A DNA stretch of 64,000 nt from Flavicella sp964230805 (GTDB lineage Bacteria > Bacteroidota > Bacteroidia > Flavobacteriales > Flavobacteriaceae). The position numbers were made by a program, and so were the translations under genes. Shown piece after piece: positions 1 through 9,281 of the stretch; within the stretch, counting starts at the first letter, position 1; each line of letters starts with the position of its first letter. Below the pieces are notes generated by a model. The model saw only the letters and a list, made by a program, of their open reading frames with translations. It was not told the origin of the DNA and did not search any database. The stretch is from NCBI GenBank assembly GCA_964230805.1, contig CAXRIA010000006.1:1-64000 (forward strand), written 5' to 3'.

Positions 1-79
1 ACATTCCTATGATTATGGAAAAAATGTGAGGATGTATTCCATATATTTGCGTAAAATTAAATCATTTTTTAACATCATC

Positions 80-925
80 ATGAAAAAAGTCATTCTATTA
101 TTATCCGTCATTTCTGTACTCGCAAGCTCTTGTGTATCTAAAAAACAATTTACGGAGTTACAAAATCAAAACTCAAAAAACCTAGAGGAACTTGCAATTG
201 CAAAAAAACAACTGGCCGATACTTCATCCGAATTGGACAAAGAACAAAACAAAATTGTTTCATTGGAAGACAAAATCAAATACCTCTTAAAAGGAAACGA
301 AAAAACCTTGGAATTTGTAGACAATTTAACCGTGCTCTCGAAATCTGCTTCTGAAAATGTAAAAGCCACCTTGTCACAACTGAACAAAAAAGATGAATAT
401 ATCAGACATATTCAAGCCGTAAATTCAAGAAGAGACTCTATCAACTTAGCGGTTGCCTTTAACTTGAAAAAAGTATTGAACAACGGTCTAAACGACGATG
501 ATATTCAGGTGAATATTGAAAAAACAATCGTATACATCTCCATCGCAGACAAATTGTTGTTTAAAAGCGGATCCTACAAAGTTTCGAGCAGAGCTACCAA
601 CATCTTGAAAAAAGTTGCGGAGGTTATCAATGCGCAACCTGAAATGGACGTTATGGTAGAGGGTCACACCGATTCAAAAACCATCAAAACAGAAGTTTTG
701 GATGACAACTGGGATTTGTCTGTAAAACGTTCTACTTCGATCATTAGAATCTTACAAAATGAATTTGAGGTAGCTCCTGAGAGACTCATTGCAGCGGGAA
801 GAAGTTCTTACGTGCCACTGGTAGAAAATGATACTCCAGAAAACATGGCAAAAAACAGAAGAACGAAAATCATCATCATGCCAAAATTAGACCAGTTTTT
901 TGACTTATTGGACTCCAAGCAATAA
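80..925 (+). CDS. OmpA-family outer membrane lipoprotein
   Basis: 281-residue protein. A short hydrophobic leader ends in a lipobox (Ala-Ser-Ser-Cys, Cys18), so it is probably lipid-anchored. Residues about 25-120 are rich in Lys, Glu and Asn with heptad-like spacing and look like a coiled coil. The last ~130 residues form an OmpA peptidoglycan-binding domain, with the GHTDS motif and the Asn-Arg-Arg signature near the end. The family tethers the outer membrane to peptidoglycan. The start is the ATG in front of the signal peptide; upstream in-frame starts would add an unlikely 18-residue extension before it. It stands alone, convergent with the sulfur operon. Confidence 0.9.
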   Translation: MKKVILLLSVISVLASSCVSKKQFTELQNQNSKNLEELAIAKKQLADTSSELDKEQNKIVSLEDKIKYLLKGNEKTLEFVDNLTVLSKSASENVKATLSQLNKKDEYIRHIQAVNSRRDSINLAVAFNLKKVLNNGLNDDDIQVNIEKTIVYISIADKLLFKSGSYKVSSRATNILKKVAEVINAQPEMDVMVEGHTDSKTIKTEVLDDNWDLSVKRSTSIIRILQNEFEVAPERLIAAGRSSYVPLVENDTPENMAKNRRTKIIIMPKLDQFFDLLDSKQ

Positions 926-979
926 ATCATTGATACGACCCATACCGAGGCACGTTCTTGGTAAATGCCATATAAAATA

Positions 980-1014
980 AAAAGCCAGGACAAATAATTT
1001 TGTCCTGGCTTTTT
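980..1014. terminator. bidirectional terminator
   Basis: Perfect hairpin AAAAGCCAGGACAAA / TTTGTCCTGGCTTTT flanked by A and T runs. It lies between the convergent OmpA-like gene and the last gene (ferredoxin) of the sulfur operon, and can end transcription from both sides. Confidence 0.9.
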
Positions 1015-1070
1015 AATTGAGTTTGTGTAAAAAAGAGCGTATTTGTTAAATCCCCTCTTTTTTAATCATT

Positions 1071-1397
1071 TTAAACCTCACTTTCTGGTGCCAACTCAAT
1101 TTCCAGACCGTCCATTTCAGGTGTAATGTGTAACTGACATCCCAAACGGCTGTTGTCTTCCACATAAAATGCTTGATCCAACATATCTTCTTCGGCATCA
1201 CTGCGTTCCGGCAAGTCATGATCGGATAAGACATAGCATTGGCACGAAGCACACATGGCCATACCTCCACAAGTACCTTCAACAGGCAATTCATAGGCTT
1301 TGCAAAGCTCCATGATATTCATACCCATATCCGTAGGGGCATCCAATTCATGCACTACTCCTTCTCTATCTGTAATTTTTACTTTAATATCTGACAT
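1071..1397 (-). CDS. [2Fe-2S] ferredoxin
   Basis: 108-residue plant/adrenodoxin-type ferredoxin. Cluster ligands are Cys43, Cys49, Cys52 (C-x5-C-x2-C) and Cys87. It is a small soluble electron carrier. It is the last gene of the sulfur operon, and its ATG overlaps the stop of the ferredoxin-NADP reductase gene by one base, so the two are translationally coupled. With that reductase it is the likely electron donor chain for the siroheme sulfite reductase upstream in the operon; no CysJ-type flavoprotein is present. That role is inferred from context; the fold is clear. Confidence 0.9.
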   Translation of the reverse strand: MSDIKVKITDREGVVHELDAPTDMGMNIMELCKAYELPVEGTCGGMAMCASCQCYVLSDHDLPERSDAEEDMLDQAFYVEDNSRLGCQLHITPEMDGLEIELAPESEV

Positions 1398-2452
1398 TAT
1401 CCTATACTTTTAACCACTGCTTTTTTTGCTTCCTTCTTTTCTCCATCAAAACCTGTAACTCCATTCACTGTTGTGTATTTCATCACATATCTCTTCCCTG
1501 GGTTGATGATATTGTAGGCAAACTGAACCGCAATGGTTGCTTCATGAAATCCACTCAAAATCAATTTAAGCTTTCCTGGGTAGGTATTTACGTCTCCAAT
1601 TGCAAAGATTCCTGGAATATTTGTTCCGTAATCCAAAGCATTGTTTACTACAATTGCATTCTTCTCAATTTCAAGGCCCCAATCAGCAATCGGACCTAAT
1701 TTTGGAGACAAACCAAACAATGGAATAAAGTGATCACACTCTTGAACTATATCACCATCTGTTTTGTGTTTGATTGTCACGGATTCAACCTTACCTTCCC
1801 CATGAATTTCTTTGACTTCTGCGTCCGTAATCAAATTGATTTTTCCTTCTTTGGCCAATTCTGCCACTTTTTCAACAGAATCTAAGGCTCCTCTAAAGTC
1901 TTTTCTTCTGTGCACCAAAGAAACCTCATCAGCCACATCTGCTAAAAAGATAGACCAGTCCAAAGCAGAATCTCCTCCTCCAGAAATAACAACTCTTTTC
2001 CCTCGATAAATTTCTGGATCCTTGATAATATACTCCACGCCTTTGTCTTCAAAATCAACAATTTCCTTAATCGGCGGCTTACGCGGCTCAAAAGACCCCA
2101 GACCTCCAGCAATAAATACGGCAGGTGCATTGTGTTTTGTTCCTTTATTAGTCGTCACTACAAAAGTCCCGTCATCTAATTTTTCTATGGTATCTGCTCT
2201 TTCGCCAAGCGTATACGTTGGCTCAAAAGGTGCAATTTGATCTGCCAAATTTTTCACCAAATCTCCTGCCAAAATTTCTGGGTAGGCAGGGATATCATAA
2301 ATTGGTTTTTTCGGGTAAATTTCAGAACACTGACCTCCTGGCTCAGCCAATGCATCAATAAGATGACATCGCAACTTTAACAAACCCGCTTCAAAAACGG
2401 CAAACATTCCTACTGGTCCAGCTCCAATTATTAAAATATCTGTTTTAATCAT
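1397..2452 (-). CDS. ferredoxin--NADP(+) reductase, thioredoxin-reductase-like
   Basis: 351-residue FAD/NAD(P) oxidoreductase. The N-terminal FAD site is GAGPVG (residues 10-15). A second Rossmann motif (SGGGDSALDW) binds NAD(P)H, and the C-terminal FAD motif is AIGDVNTYPG. The thioredoxin-reductase redox CxxC is absent, which points to the type-2 ferredoxin-NADP reductase branch. The start chosen is the second Met, which gives the usual MIKTDILIIGAGP beginning; another ATG lies 21 bases upstream at 2473. It overlaps the ferredoxin gene by one base and probably reduces that ferredoxin for sulfite reduction. Confidence 0.85.
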   Translation of the reverse strand: MIKTDILIIGAGPVGMFAVFEAGLLKLRCHLIDALAEPGGQCSEIYPKKPIYDIPAYPEILAGDLVKNLADQIAPFEPTYTLGERADTIEKLDDGTFVVTTNKGTKHNAPAVFIAGGLGSFEPRKPPIKEIVDFEDKGVEYIIKDPEIYRGKRVVISGGGDSALDWSIFLADVADEVSLVHRRKDFRGALDSVEKVAELAKEGKINLITDAEVKEIHGEGKVESVTIKHKTDGDIVQECDHFIPLFGLSPKLGPIADWGLEIEKNAIVVNNALDYGTNIPGIFAIGDVNTYPGKLKLILSGFHEATIAVQFAYNIINPGKRYVMKYTTVNGVTGFDGEKKEAKKAVVKSIG

Positions 2453-2522
2453 TTTTGTACTCTTTTTTATCATGGCAAAAATCGTAATTAATTACCATTT
2501 CACCTTACATTAATTAACTTTA

Positions 2523-3098
2523 TTATTTTTTTGACACCAAACTTTTGGTAAACTCATTCAATGCTTCTACTTTTTCTTCAAAATCTCCTTTGATTGTTTT
2601 TCTGTACTCGTTCAAATTCTCAGCGAGCTCGTTGATGTTTTCTGGAATGACTTCTTCAAAAAACTGACGCAAACGCTTTGCCATAGTCGGTGATTTCCCA
2701 TTCGTAGAAATGGCAATTTTTACGTTGCCTTTGGTTACAATTCCCCCCATATAAAAATCGCAATACGGTGGGTTATCTGCCAAATTCACCAAAATATTTC
2801 TCTCTTTGCAGGCTGCGTGTACTTGCTTATTTACCTCTTCATTGTCTGTCGTTGCAATTACGATATGTTTGTCCGCTAAAAATCCATCATCGTAGGGCTG
2901 TTCAAACATTTGAACATCGTGTTTTTTCGCCAAGGCAACGGTTTCTTCTCGAAACATCGGAGATACCATCACTACGTTCGCCTCAGGGCTAGATTTCAGG
3001 AGAAAAGTTAGTTTTTCCAATGCAACATTTCCTCCTCCTACAATTAAGGTATTCAACTCAGTAACTTTTAAAAAAACTGGATACAATTGATTTTGCAT
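2523..3098 (-). CDS. precorrin-2 dehydrogenase / sirohydrochlorin ferrochelatase (Met8-like)
   Basis: 191 residues, the size of a Met8/CysG N-terminal module. An N-terminal Rossmann fold with GGGNVALEK binds NAD. The family oxidises precorrin-2 to sirohydrochlorin and often also inserts iron to give siroheme. No separate ferrochelatase gene is in the operon, so this protein may do both steps (inference). Its ATG overlaps the cobA stop as TAATG, showing tight coupling with the preceding methyltransferase. Siroheme is the cofactor of the sulfite reductase two genes upstream. Confidence 0.88.
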   Translation of the reverse strand: MQNQLYPVFLKVTELNTLIVGGGNVALEKLTFLLKSSPEANVVMVSPMFREETVALAKKHDVQMFEQPYDDGFLADKHIVIATTDNEEVNKQVHAACKERNILVNLADNPPYCDFYMGGIVTKGNVKIAISTNGKSPTMAKRLRQFFEEVIPENINELAENLNEYRKTIKGDFEEKVEALNEFTKSLVSKK

Positions 3099-3859
3099 TA
3101 CAATACTTTTCCTTTTTGATTCAACAATTGTTTATACAATCCTTCACTTTCTTTAACCGTTTCGCCAATCACAATGATGGCGGGATTCGAAAGGTTCTTT
3201 TTATTCACAATCTCTAAAATTGTTTCAATCGTTCCCACGGCCAATCGTTCTTCTTTTTTCGTACCATTTTCCACAATTGCTACGGGAATATGATGCTTTC
3301 CTTTGGCAATAAACTTGCTGACAATTGACTCCAGCTTGCTCATTCCCATCAGAATAACAATCGTGGTATTTGAACTCGCTGCTGCTTCAATGTCTTCACT
3401 CAACTTCAAATCGGAACGTGTTCCTGTGATCACTCGAAAGCTTTCATTAACGCCTCTTTGAGTCAAGGAAATACCAAAACTAGCTGGGGCGGCAATGGCA
3501 GAGGTTATACCAGGCACGATGTCTATCTCAACACCTTGGGCCATCGCAAATTTCAACTCTTCAGAACCCCTCCCGAATATAAAAGGATCTCCTCCTTTTA
3601 GGCGTACAACATGTTTTCCTTCCAATGCATGTGAAACAATCAATTCATGAATTTTTTCTTGAATGAATTTATGCATCCCCCTTCTTTTTCCTACAAATAT
3701 TTTTTCAGCGTTTTTTGCATAGTCCAACAACGCTTCGTTTGCCAGGGCGTCGTACAACACCACATCTGCTTCCGCTAAAACTCTGACGGCTTTTAGAGTA
3801 ATCAATTCTGGATCTCCAGGACCGGCTCCTACTAATGTCAATTTGGGTTGTTTGCTCAT
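3098..3859 (-). CDS. cobA: uroporphyrinogen-III C-methyltransferase
   Basis: 253 residues, the typical size of a stand-alone SUMT. The SAM-binding loop VGAGPGDPELIT is at the N-terminus and the conserved RLKGGDPFIFGRG motif lies near residue 85. It methylates uroporphyrinogen III twice to precorrin-2, using SAM, at the branch from heme to siroheme. It sits between sulfite reductase and the Met8-like enzyme. In E. coli these activities are fused as CysG; here they are two overlapping genes. Confidence 0.93.
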   Translation of the reverse strand: MSKQPKLTLVGAGPGDPELITLKAVRVLAEADVVLYDALANEALLDYAKNAEKIFVGKRRGMHKFIQEKIHELIVSHALEGKHVVRLKGGDPFIFGRGSEELKFAMAQGVEIDIVPGITSAIAAPASFGISLTQRGVNESFRVITGTRSDLKLSEDIEAAASSNTTIVILMGMSKLESIVSKFIAKGKHHIPVAIVENGTKKEERLAVGTIETILEIVNKKNLSNPAIIVIGETVKESEGLYKQLLNQKGKVL

Positions 3860-3919
3860 TTCCTTTTGTTAAAACTAGGGGTTAGCCATTAAATGTAGCC
3901 CTATTCAAACGACACGACA

Positions 3920-6016
3920 TTACACCTCTTCTAATTTTGTTGCTCTATATTCCTCGACCAAATTGTAGAATTTCTCAGATTCTTTTAAATAATATTTTGC
4001 AAACTCCTCTGAAGGTTCGTGCTGATGAATTTGACAAACAAAACTCTCAAAATCTGAACCCACATTGATTTCTCCCTCTGCAACAAAAAACGCATTGAAA
4101 TCAGTAATGATTTTGTGATGTGTATTCGTTTTCTTTCCTTTCGCAGTAAGCAACGCTTTGGCCGTATTTACGATAGCGCTGTACGAATAATAAATGGCAT
4201 CTGACCATTTCCCCTCTGCCAAAGACTCCTCGGCATTGGCCAATTTGTCTTTGCTGTCAATCAATAGGGTTGCAATCAAATCAATCACCACCCCAGCACA
4301 TTCTCCAATACCTACTGCTTTTTCGTATTTCTCCTCATTCCCCCAGTCGATAAAATCTGAATCGACAAGGCTGGTTACATCTGATAATGGTTTTAAGAAA
4401 TCATAAAAATATTTCTCTCCTTTTTCCAAATAGTAATCCAAGAATTTCTTACCTGCTCCGTTTTTAATATAATCATCCAAAATCAAACGCAAAGAGGCGG
4501 GTCCTCTTTTGCTAGGGATCTTGATAACTTTATCAGAAACACGGGCTTGTCCATCGCCAAGAATGCCTCCACCTAATAAAATTTGCAAAGCTGGCGCTAC
4601 CAATTTTCCAGATTTTACAGACATTCCTTGGTACCCAATATTCGCCATATTGTGCTGTCCACAAGCATTCATACATCCAGAAATTTTAATCATCAAATCT
4701 TTGGTGTCTGCAAATTGAGGATATTCGGATCTCAATACTCTTCCTAGCTCCTCTGCAATTCCTGTTGAGGAAGCGATTCCCAAATTACAGGTATCAGTTC
4801 CTGGACAAGCTGTGACATCTTGAATCGATTCATATCCCAAATCTACCATTCCTAATTTTTCCAATTCTTGGTAGAAAAATGGTAACAAATCTTCTCTCAC
4901 GTGACGTATTAATATATTTTGACGCAGTGTCAAACGAATCTCATCTCCTGCATAATTTTTTACCAAGTCCGCCAAAATTCTTGCTTCTTTTGTGTAAAAA
5001 TCTCCGATGTTCACTTTCACTCCAATGGCATACAAGCCTTCTTGTTTTTGAGAAATTACATTGCTCTGCTTCCAGGCGTCGAAAGCTTGTTCGTCGACAA
5101 CTACTTTCGGCGCTTCAATTCCGGACACATCTGGAGTATCAAATCCTTCCGGAGAAATGGCAACCTCTTGGTGCGACAAGGCTTTTGTTTCATTCGCCAC
5201 AATCTCGTTGAATTTTTCCAAACCAACATCTTTGATAAAGAATTTCAACCGTGCTTTGGCTCTTTTGGAACGTTCTCCATACCTGTCAAAAACTCGCAAA
5301 ACGGCTTCCATATATGGAATAATCTTGTGTGTTTCTAAAAATTCATAGGCAACGTCTGCAAAACGGGGCTGCGAACCCAAACCACCACCAATCATTACTT
5401 TAAACCCTCTGACTTCTTCTCCATTTATTACTTTTGTTTTCGCAATAAATCCAATATCGTGCATAAAACTCAATGCCGTATCATCGTCTGTTGCAGAAAA
5501 GGACACTTTAAATTTTCGTCCCAATTCCTGACAAATAGGGTTTCTCAGAAAAAACTGAAACACCGCATGTGCATAGGGTGAAACATCGAACGGTTCTTTC
5601 GGATCAATGCCCGCAGTTTCAGAGGCAGTTACATTACGAACCGCATTTCCACAAGCTTCACGCAAGGTAATGTCACTTTTTTCCAATTCTGCCCACAATT
5701 CTGGGGTTCGATCCAAACTCACATAATGAATCTGTATGTCTTGTCGTGTAGTAATGTGCAAGCGACCTCTTGAATATTCATCGGAAACATCAGCAATTCG
5801 ATGTAGTTGGTCACTAGTCACTTTACCATAAGGCAATTTGATACGAATCATTTGTACTCCAAACTGGCGTTGTCCGTACACTCCACGTGCCAAACGCAGG
5901 CTTCTAAATTTTTCTTCATCAATTTTCCCTTCGTGAAACAATTGAATTTTATCTGCCAATTCAATAATGTCTTTCTCAACGATTGGGTTTTCTATTTCTG
6001 ATCTAAAACTTTGCAT
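3920..6016 (-). CDS. siroheme sulfite reductase with C-terminal HEPN domain
   Basis: 698 residues. The first ~570 form a ferredoxin-type nitrite/sulfite reductase with two repeated halves. The [4Fe-4S]-siroheme ligands are Cys404, Cys410 (C-x5-C) and Cys448, Cys452 (C-x3-C in GCMNACGQH). Residues about 583-693 are an added helical HEPN-like domain (CAGVVIDLIATLL, then a KWSDAIYYSYSAIVNTAKALL helix). It lacks the R-x4-6-H motif of HEPN RNases. It should reduce sulfite to sulfide in the cytoplasm; sulfite rather than nitrite is inferred from the cysDNH operon. Start: the ATG at 6016; a longer version would need a TTG at 6067. Confidence 0.88.
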   Translation of the reverse strand: MQSFRSEIENPIVEKDIIELADKIQLFHEGKIDEEKFRSLRLARGVYGQRQFGVQMIRIKLPYGKVTSDQLHRIADVSDEYSRGRLHITTRQDIQIHYVSLDRTPELWAELEKSDITLREACGNAVRNVTASETAGIDPKEPFDVSPYAHAVFQFFLRNPICQELGRKFKVSFSATDDDTALSFMHDIGFIAKTKVINGEEVRGFKVMIGGGLGSQPRFADVAYEFLETHKIIPYMEAVLRVFDRYGERSKRAKARLKFFIKDVGLEKFNEIVANETKALSHQEVAISPEGFDTPDVSGIEAPKVVVDEQAFDAWKQSNVISQKQEGLYAIGVKVNIGDFYTKEARILADLVKNYAGDEIRLTLRQNILIRHVREDLLPFFYQELEKLGMVDLGYESIQDVTACPGTDTCNLGIASSTGIAEELGRVLRSEYPQFADTKDLMIKISGCMNACGQHNMANIGYQGMSVKSGKLVAPALQILLGGGILGDGQARVSDKVIKIPSKRGPASLRLILDDYIKNGAGKKFLDYYLEKGEKYFYDFLKPLSDVTSLVDSDFIDWGNEEKYEKAVGIGECAGVVIDLIATLLIDSKDKLANAEESLAEGKWSDAIYYSYSAIVNTAKALLTAKGKKTNTHHKIITDFNAFFVAEGEINVGSDFESFVCQIHQHEPSEEFAKYYLKESEKFYNLVEEYRATKLEEV

Positions 6017-6079
6017 GTCTTTGTCTTTTTGGGGTTGAATTGTAGCACTATTTTTCGTGCTACTCAATTCTAATTTTTT

Positions 6080-7327
6080 TTATTGTATGAATCCTACTCC
6101 GGATGTATTATTGGTTTGTGCATCAATCAATATAAAAGAGCCATTGGCTTTGTTGTCGCTATACGAGTCAAAAAACAATGGTTTTGCCAATTTGATCTGT
6201 ACCAACCCTATATCATTGATCGTCAATTTCGTTACTGAGGTATCTTCTCCCGAGAAGTCCGTCTTGATTACCTTTCGAATATCGGCAATTTTGGCAACCA
6301 ATCTATTCGCGCCGTGCTGAATCAAATATTTCGTTCCCGGAATCAAATCTTTGGCATCCATCCAACAGACCTTTGCTTCAATTAACTTGGCTTCTTTGGG
6401 CAATTCTGACGATTTTACCAACAAGTCTCCTCTTGAAATATTGATGTCATTTTCCAATGTGATATTTACAGAAGTTCCTCTTTCTGCCGTCTCAAAAGTT
6501 TGATCAAAGTGATAAATTTCTTTGATCTTAGAAGCTGTTTTCGAAGGCAATACGGTTACCTCATCTCCTACACTCAAAGAACCTCCATAAAGTTTTCCTG
6601 CATAACCACGAAAATCATGAAATTCTTCTGTTTTCGGACGAATCACTGTTTGAATCGGCAAACGAGCTTGCGAAACTTCATACACATCCTGTGCGTCCAA
6701 CCCTTCTAAATGCTCGAGCATAGTTGGTCCTTGATACCAAGGTGTTTGTTCTGATTTATGCACCACATTGTCTCCTTTCAAAGCGCTCACAGGAATGAAA
6801 GTAATGTGCTGTCCTTTGTAATTCGAACGGGCTGCCAATCCTGTAATTTCTTCTTTTACGGCATTGAATTTCTCCTCTGAAAAATCAACCAAGTCCATTT
6901 TATTGACTGCCACAACAATGTCTTTTACTTTCAAAAGATTGTTGATAAAGAAATGACGGTAGGTTTGTTCGATCACTCCTTTACGAGCATCCACCAAAAT
7001 AATGGCCGCTTGAGAAGTAGAGGCACCGGTTACCATATTTCGTGTATATTCTACATGTCCAGGAGTATCGGCAATGATATAACTTTTCTTCGCCGTTGAA
7101 AAATAAATATGAGCGACATCAATCGTAATTCCTTGTTCTCTCTCGGCAACCAAACCATCCGTGGCCAAAGAAAAATCTAAATAATCGAATCCTTTTTGCT
7201 TACTACTTCGCTCTATGGCTTCCAATTTGTCATCGGTCAAAGACTTCGTATCGTATAAAATACGTCCAATCAATGTGCTTTTACCATCGTCTACGCTTCC
7301 TGCTGTTGCTATTTTTAAAACTTCCAT
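6080..7327 (-). CDS. cysN: sulfate adenylyltransferase large (GTPase) subunit
   Basis: 415-residue translation-factor-like GTPase. The P-loop is GSVDDGKST (residues 10-18), followed by DTPGH (switch II) and NKMD. With CysD it makes adenosine phosphosulfate (APS) from ATP and sulfate, GTP hydrolysis driving the unfavourable step. There is no C-terminal APS kinase domain, unlike the CysNC fusions of many bacteria. It lies directly after cysD in the operon. Assignment is secure from the P-loop sequence and the partner gene. Confidence 0.95.
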   Translation of the reverse strand: MEVLKIATAGSVDDGKSTLIGRILYDTKSLTDDKLEAIERSSKQKGFDYLDFSLATDGLVAEREQGITIDVAHIYFSTAKKSYIIADTPGHVEYTRNMVTGASTSQAAIILVDARKGVIEQTYRHFFINNLLKVKDIVVAVNKMDLVDFSEEKFNAVKEEITGLAARSNYKGQHITFIPVSALKGDNVVHKSEQTPWYQGPTMLEHLEGLDAQDVYEVSQARLPIQTVIRPKTEEFHDFRGYAGKLYGGSLSVGDEVTVLPSKTASKIKEIYHFDQTFETAERGTSVNITLENDINISRGDLLVKSSELPKEAKLIEAKVCWMDAKDLIPGTKYLIQHGANRLVAKIADIRKVIKTDFSGEDTSVTKLTINDIGLVQIKLAKPLFFDSYSDNKANGSFILIDAQTNNTSGVGFIQ

Positions 7328-7400
7328 TTTTATAAAGCTGTTTGGCTTTTCGCTTTTGCTATTGCCTTATTTGTTTTTATTCTTTGGTCAAGAGTTCTTT

Positions 7401-8303
7401 TTAGAAATATCCCTGTTGTTTTCTTTTTTCCATTGCCGCTTCTGAGCGTTTGTCATCAATTCGAGCACCTCTTTCTGAAATGGAAGAATCTCTTATTTCT
7501 TCTACTACCTTGGCAATATCTACTGCTTCTGAAAGCACTGCCGCAGTGCAACTCATATCTCCAACCGTTCTAAATCGCACCATTCGTTCCACTACTTCTT
7601 CATCTTCTTCTCTGTATACCACCTCATCATCTGCTGTCCAGATCATACCATCTCTCACAAATGTTTTACGTTTGTGGGCAAAATAAATGGATGGAATTTC
7701 AATATTCTCCTTTTCGATGTAGGACCAAACATCCAATTCTGTCCAATTTGAAATTGGAAAAACACGCACATTTTGACCCAGATCTATTCTTCCATTCAAG
7801 AGATCGAACAATTCTGGACGTTGATTTTTTTCATCCCACCCGCCAAAATCATCTCGAACAGAAAAAATACGCTCTTTGGCTCTCGCTTTTTCTTCATCTC
7901 TTCTCGCCCCACCAATGGCTGCATCAAATCCAAATTCTTCAATAGCATCCAAAAGCGTTTCTGTCTGTAACATATTTCGACTTGCGTATTTACCAGACTC
8001 CTCTTGCACTTTTCCAGCATCGATATTGTCTTGTACATTGCGAACAATCAATTCCACACCCAATTCTTTACAGAGCCGATCGCGAAATTCAATGGTCTCC
8101 GGAAAATTATGTCCTGTATCTACGTGTAAAAAAGGAAAAGGAATTTTTGCTGGATAAAAAGCTTTTTGCGCCAATCTTACCAAGGTAATCGAATCTTTCC
8201 CTCCTGAAAATAACAACACTGGTTTTTCAAACTGCGCGGCTACCTCTCTCATGATATAGATCGCTTCATTTTCTAAAGCATTTGAATGTAATAGGGTACT
8301 CAT
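7401..8303 (-). CDS. cysD: sulfate adenylyltransferase small (catalytic) subunit
   Basis: 300 residues of the PP-loop ATP pyrophosphatase family, with the PP motif SGGKDS at residues 33-38. This is the catalytic half of ATP sulfurylase, forming APS with the CysN GTPase. Full length for the family. It lies between cysH and cysN in the minus-strand sulfur operon, about 70 bases from each. Confidence 0.95.
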   Translation of the reverse strand: MSTLLHSNALENEAIYIMREVAAQFEKPVLLFSGGKDSITLVRLAQKAFYPAKIPFPFLHVDTGHNFPETIEFRDRLCKELGVELIVRNVQDNIDAGKVQEESGKYASRNMLQTETLLDAIEEFGFDAAIGGARRDEEKARAKERIFSVRDDFGGWDEKNQRPELFDLLNGRIDLGQNVRVFPISNWTELDVWSYIEKENIEIPSIYFAHKRKTFVRDGMIWTADDEVVYREEDEEVVERMVRFRTVGDMSCTAAVLSEAVDIAKVVEEIRDSSISERGARIDDKRSEAAMEKRKQQGYF

Positions 8304-8371
8304 TTTTATTTTTTTATTTGTTCTCTAGGTGCTGACGATTGAAAAAAAATCTCGCACTTCTTATCTTCTTA

Positions 8372-9001
8372 TTACGCGTGTAGGCCACACTCTCTATTTC
8401 CTAAAACTTTGGTTGGATCAAAGTATTTGAATTCATTGGGAATTTCATTTTCTTGATTGTAAGCATCCAATTGCTCATCTGTCCAATCGTAAAAAGGACT
8501 TACTTTCAACACACCATCAGCACCTTGTGAAACAATATCAATACTATCTCTAAAAGCTGTTTGTCCTTTTCTTAAGTTGGTAAACCACACATCAGGTTGG
8601 TGCTCTGCCATGGCTCTTTGAAACGGCTCTAATTTCACTTGCTCTGTAAAAACTTTGTGCATCGGATCGTCAATTTGAGGTATCCCCATCACAACATCTC
8701 TATGAGAAGCTGTCTGCTTTGGCACATACAAGTGAATGTTCAAATTCAATGTATCAATTAACGCTTCCGCGTGACGATAGGTTTGTGGCGTGTTGTATCC
8801 TGTATCACACCAGACTACCTTCAAATCTTTCATTTGAAGAGTTGTCAAATGTAAAATGGACCCTTCGTAGGGTCTAAAATTCGTGGTAATTATCGGTTTC
8901 TTCGAATTTTCTAGAGCCCATGCCACAATTTCCTGCGGAGTCTTTCCCTGCAAAGAATCGTTGATTTTTTTCAATTGTACATCTGTGTATTTTGTTCCCA
9001 T
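8372..9001 (-). CDS. cysH: PAPS/APS reductase, iron-sulfur-free type
   Basis: 209 residues, shorter than E. coli CysH (244). It ends in the catalytic RECGLH motif, whose Cys attacks the sulfonucleotide. Only two cysteines are present, so the CC...CxxC iron-sulfur ligands of APS-type reductases are missing and the protein resembles the PAPS-specific class. No APS kinase gene is in the operon (see findings). The start is the ATG at 9001 in a TAATG overlap with the DUF2061 stop; an upstream start at 9013 is less likely. Confidence 0.9.
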   Translation of the reverse strand: MGTKYTDVQLKKINDSLQGKTPQEIVAWALENSKKPIITTNFRPYEGSILHLTTLQMKDLKVVWCDTGYNTPQTYRHAEALIDTLNLNIHLYVPKQTASHRDVVMGIPQIDDPMHKVFTEQVKLEPFQRAMAEHQPDVWFTNLRKGQTAFRDSIDIVSQGADGVLKVSPFYDWTDEQLDAYNQENEIPNEFKYFDPTKVLGNRECGLHA

Positions 9002-9258
9002 TACTTTCCCCATTTAATTGTATTCCAGACTCTTTCATGAAAAAAATACAGCACCATTTTTGTAGCAAAATCAACACCCGCGATCGCAGAAGCTGTTTTT
9101 ATCTCACCTGTAATAAACAAAGAGACAATCAAAGTATCAATGGTTCCAACAACACGCCAACTAATTGCCTTTGCAATACTGCGAATAGGCTTTTCAGAGG
9201 ACACCGCCTGCTGATAACTTTCGTTCTTTTTATTTTTGTTTAGTTGGTCTACAAACAT
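9001..9258 (-). CDS. DUF2061 small membrane protein
   Basis: 85 residues with two hydrophobic segments (about 32-50 and 56-72) and the DUF2061 pattern SIAKAISWRVVGTIDT followed by FFHERVWN. Biochemical function is unknown. It is the first gene of the sulfur operon and overlaps cysH by one base, so it is made together with the sulfate-reduction enzymes. Members of this family recur beside cys genes, which suggests a role in sulfate or sulfite handling at the membrane (inference only). Confidence 0.85.
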   Translation of the reverse strand: MFVDQLNKNKKNESYQQAVSSEKPIRSIAKAISWRVVGTIDTLIVSLFITGEIKTASAIAGVDFATKMVLYFFHERVWNTIKWGK

Positions 9259-9281
9259 TTTTCTGTTTTTTTCTTTAACTC

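Noticed and set aside
4919..5338. 139-codon open frame opposite the sulfite reductase gene
   Set aside because: It lies wholly antisense within a well-conserved enzyme, with odd composition and no domain. A shadow of the real gene.
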